From positions 1 through 13,777 of the forward strand of contig JBBQWT010000042.1 of assembly GCA_038210375.1 (NCBI GenBank): a stretch of DNA of 13,777 bases. Reading direction: 5' to 3'. The notes under the pieces are model-generated. The model did no database searches. It saw only the letters and a list, made by a program, of their open reading frames with translations, and was not told the DNA's origin. Shown here one piece after another: positions 13,650-13,777 of this stretch (its first letter is position 1; each line of letters starts with the position of its first letter). A program made the translations under genes and the position numbers. This DNA is from JBBQWT01 sp038210375 (lineage in GTDB: Bacteria; Acidobacteriota; Terriglobia; Terriglobales; Acidobacteriaceae).

Positions 13650-13683
13650 CGAAGTCGCCCTCACCGGATGTGTCCATTGGAAC

Positions 13684-13769
13684 GCGGAAGTGGTGGAATT
13701 GGCAGACACACCATCTTGAGGGGGTGGCGCCCAAAAGGCATAGGGGTTCAAGTCCCCTCTTCCGCACCA
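13684..13769 (+). tRNA. tRNA-Leu (GAG anticodon)
   Basis: An 86-base class II tRNA. The acceptor stem GCGGAAG pairs perfectly with CTTCCGC; the D arm is GTGGAATTGGCAGACAC; the anticodon stem CCATC/GGTGG (one G-U pair) holds loop TTGAGGG with anticodon GAG at 13718-13720; a 14-base variable arm, the long type of leucine tRNAs, follows; and the T arm AGGGG-TTCAAGT-CCCCT is perfect. Discriminator A and an encoded CCA (13767-13769) complete it. It reads CUC and CUU codons. Confidence 0.98.
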
Positions 13770-13777
13770 TTTCAGCA

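Noticed and set aside
1..13777. Mobile elements, CRISPR arrays, toxin-antitoxin or defence systems
   Set aside because: No transposase or integrase motif, no regularly spaced direct repeats beyond the two short ones listed, and no nuclease or toxin family motif were seen; the content is core metabolism and envelope genes.

Overview
This 13.8 kb window looks like ordinary chromosome from a moderately GC-rich, Gram-negative-type bacterium. Gene content and protein style (bactofilin, a YtxH plus DUF948 pair, class II-like AroA with a small conserved hypothetical before it, a gapA-pgk-tpiA cluster) suggest Acidobacteriota, perhaps the Terriglobales/Koribacter side. That is an inference from family resemblance; there is no rRNA marker here.

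Layout. (1) 1-940, minus strand: the start of a possible methyltransferase-like gene that runs off the left edge, then a bactofilin with a strong hairpin behind it. (2) 863-1104: a divergent intergenic region with a likely bactofilin promoter and a 13-bp palindrome. (3) 1105-3038, plus strand: an SDR oxidoreductase, then two small membrane-anchored helical proteins (YtxH-like and DUF948/YtxG-like) closed by a textbook intrinsic terminator. (4) 3125-4115, plus strand: ssb with its own promoter, then a frataxin/CyaY-like gene. (5) 4142-7773, minus strand: a compact four-gene run, transcribed as P-loop polynucleotide-kinase-like protein, alpha/beta hydrolase, small hypothetical, aroA, with gaps of 33, 40 and 22 bp. 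(6) 7774-7911: a divergent region whose two candidate promoters would both give leaderless or nearly leaderless mRNAs. (7) 7912-8874, plus strand: a membrane-anchored alpha/beta hydrolase. (8) 9101-13517, plus strand: gapA, pgk, tpiA and an APC-family permease, the lower-glycolysis run. (9) 13684-13769: tRNA-Leu(GAG) behind a consensus extended -10 promoter.

How the genes fit together. GapA, Pgk and TpiA catalyse linked steps of triose metabolism and are probably co-transcribed; the permease follows 8 bp after tpiA and resembles the plant polyamine-uptake branch of APC transporters. AroA supplies chorismate precursors, but its minus-strand partners have no obvious shikimate role. SSB and the YtxH/DUF948 pair are separate units divided by the terminator.

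I found no phage, transposon, CRISPR array or obvious defence system. The least ordinary items are a kinase domain behind a long disordered RGG-like region, 11-residue helical repeats in the YtxH-like protein, the leaderless-type promoters, a heptanucleotide tandem repeat that fills the gapA-pgk gap where a Shine-Dalgarno site should be, and a frataxin homologue. No intergenic stretch exceeds about 245 bases.
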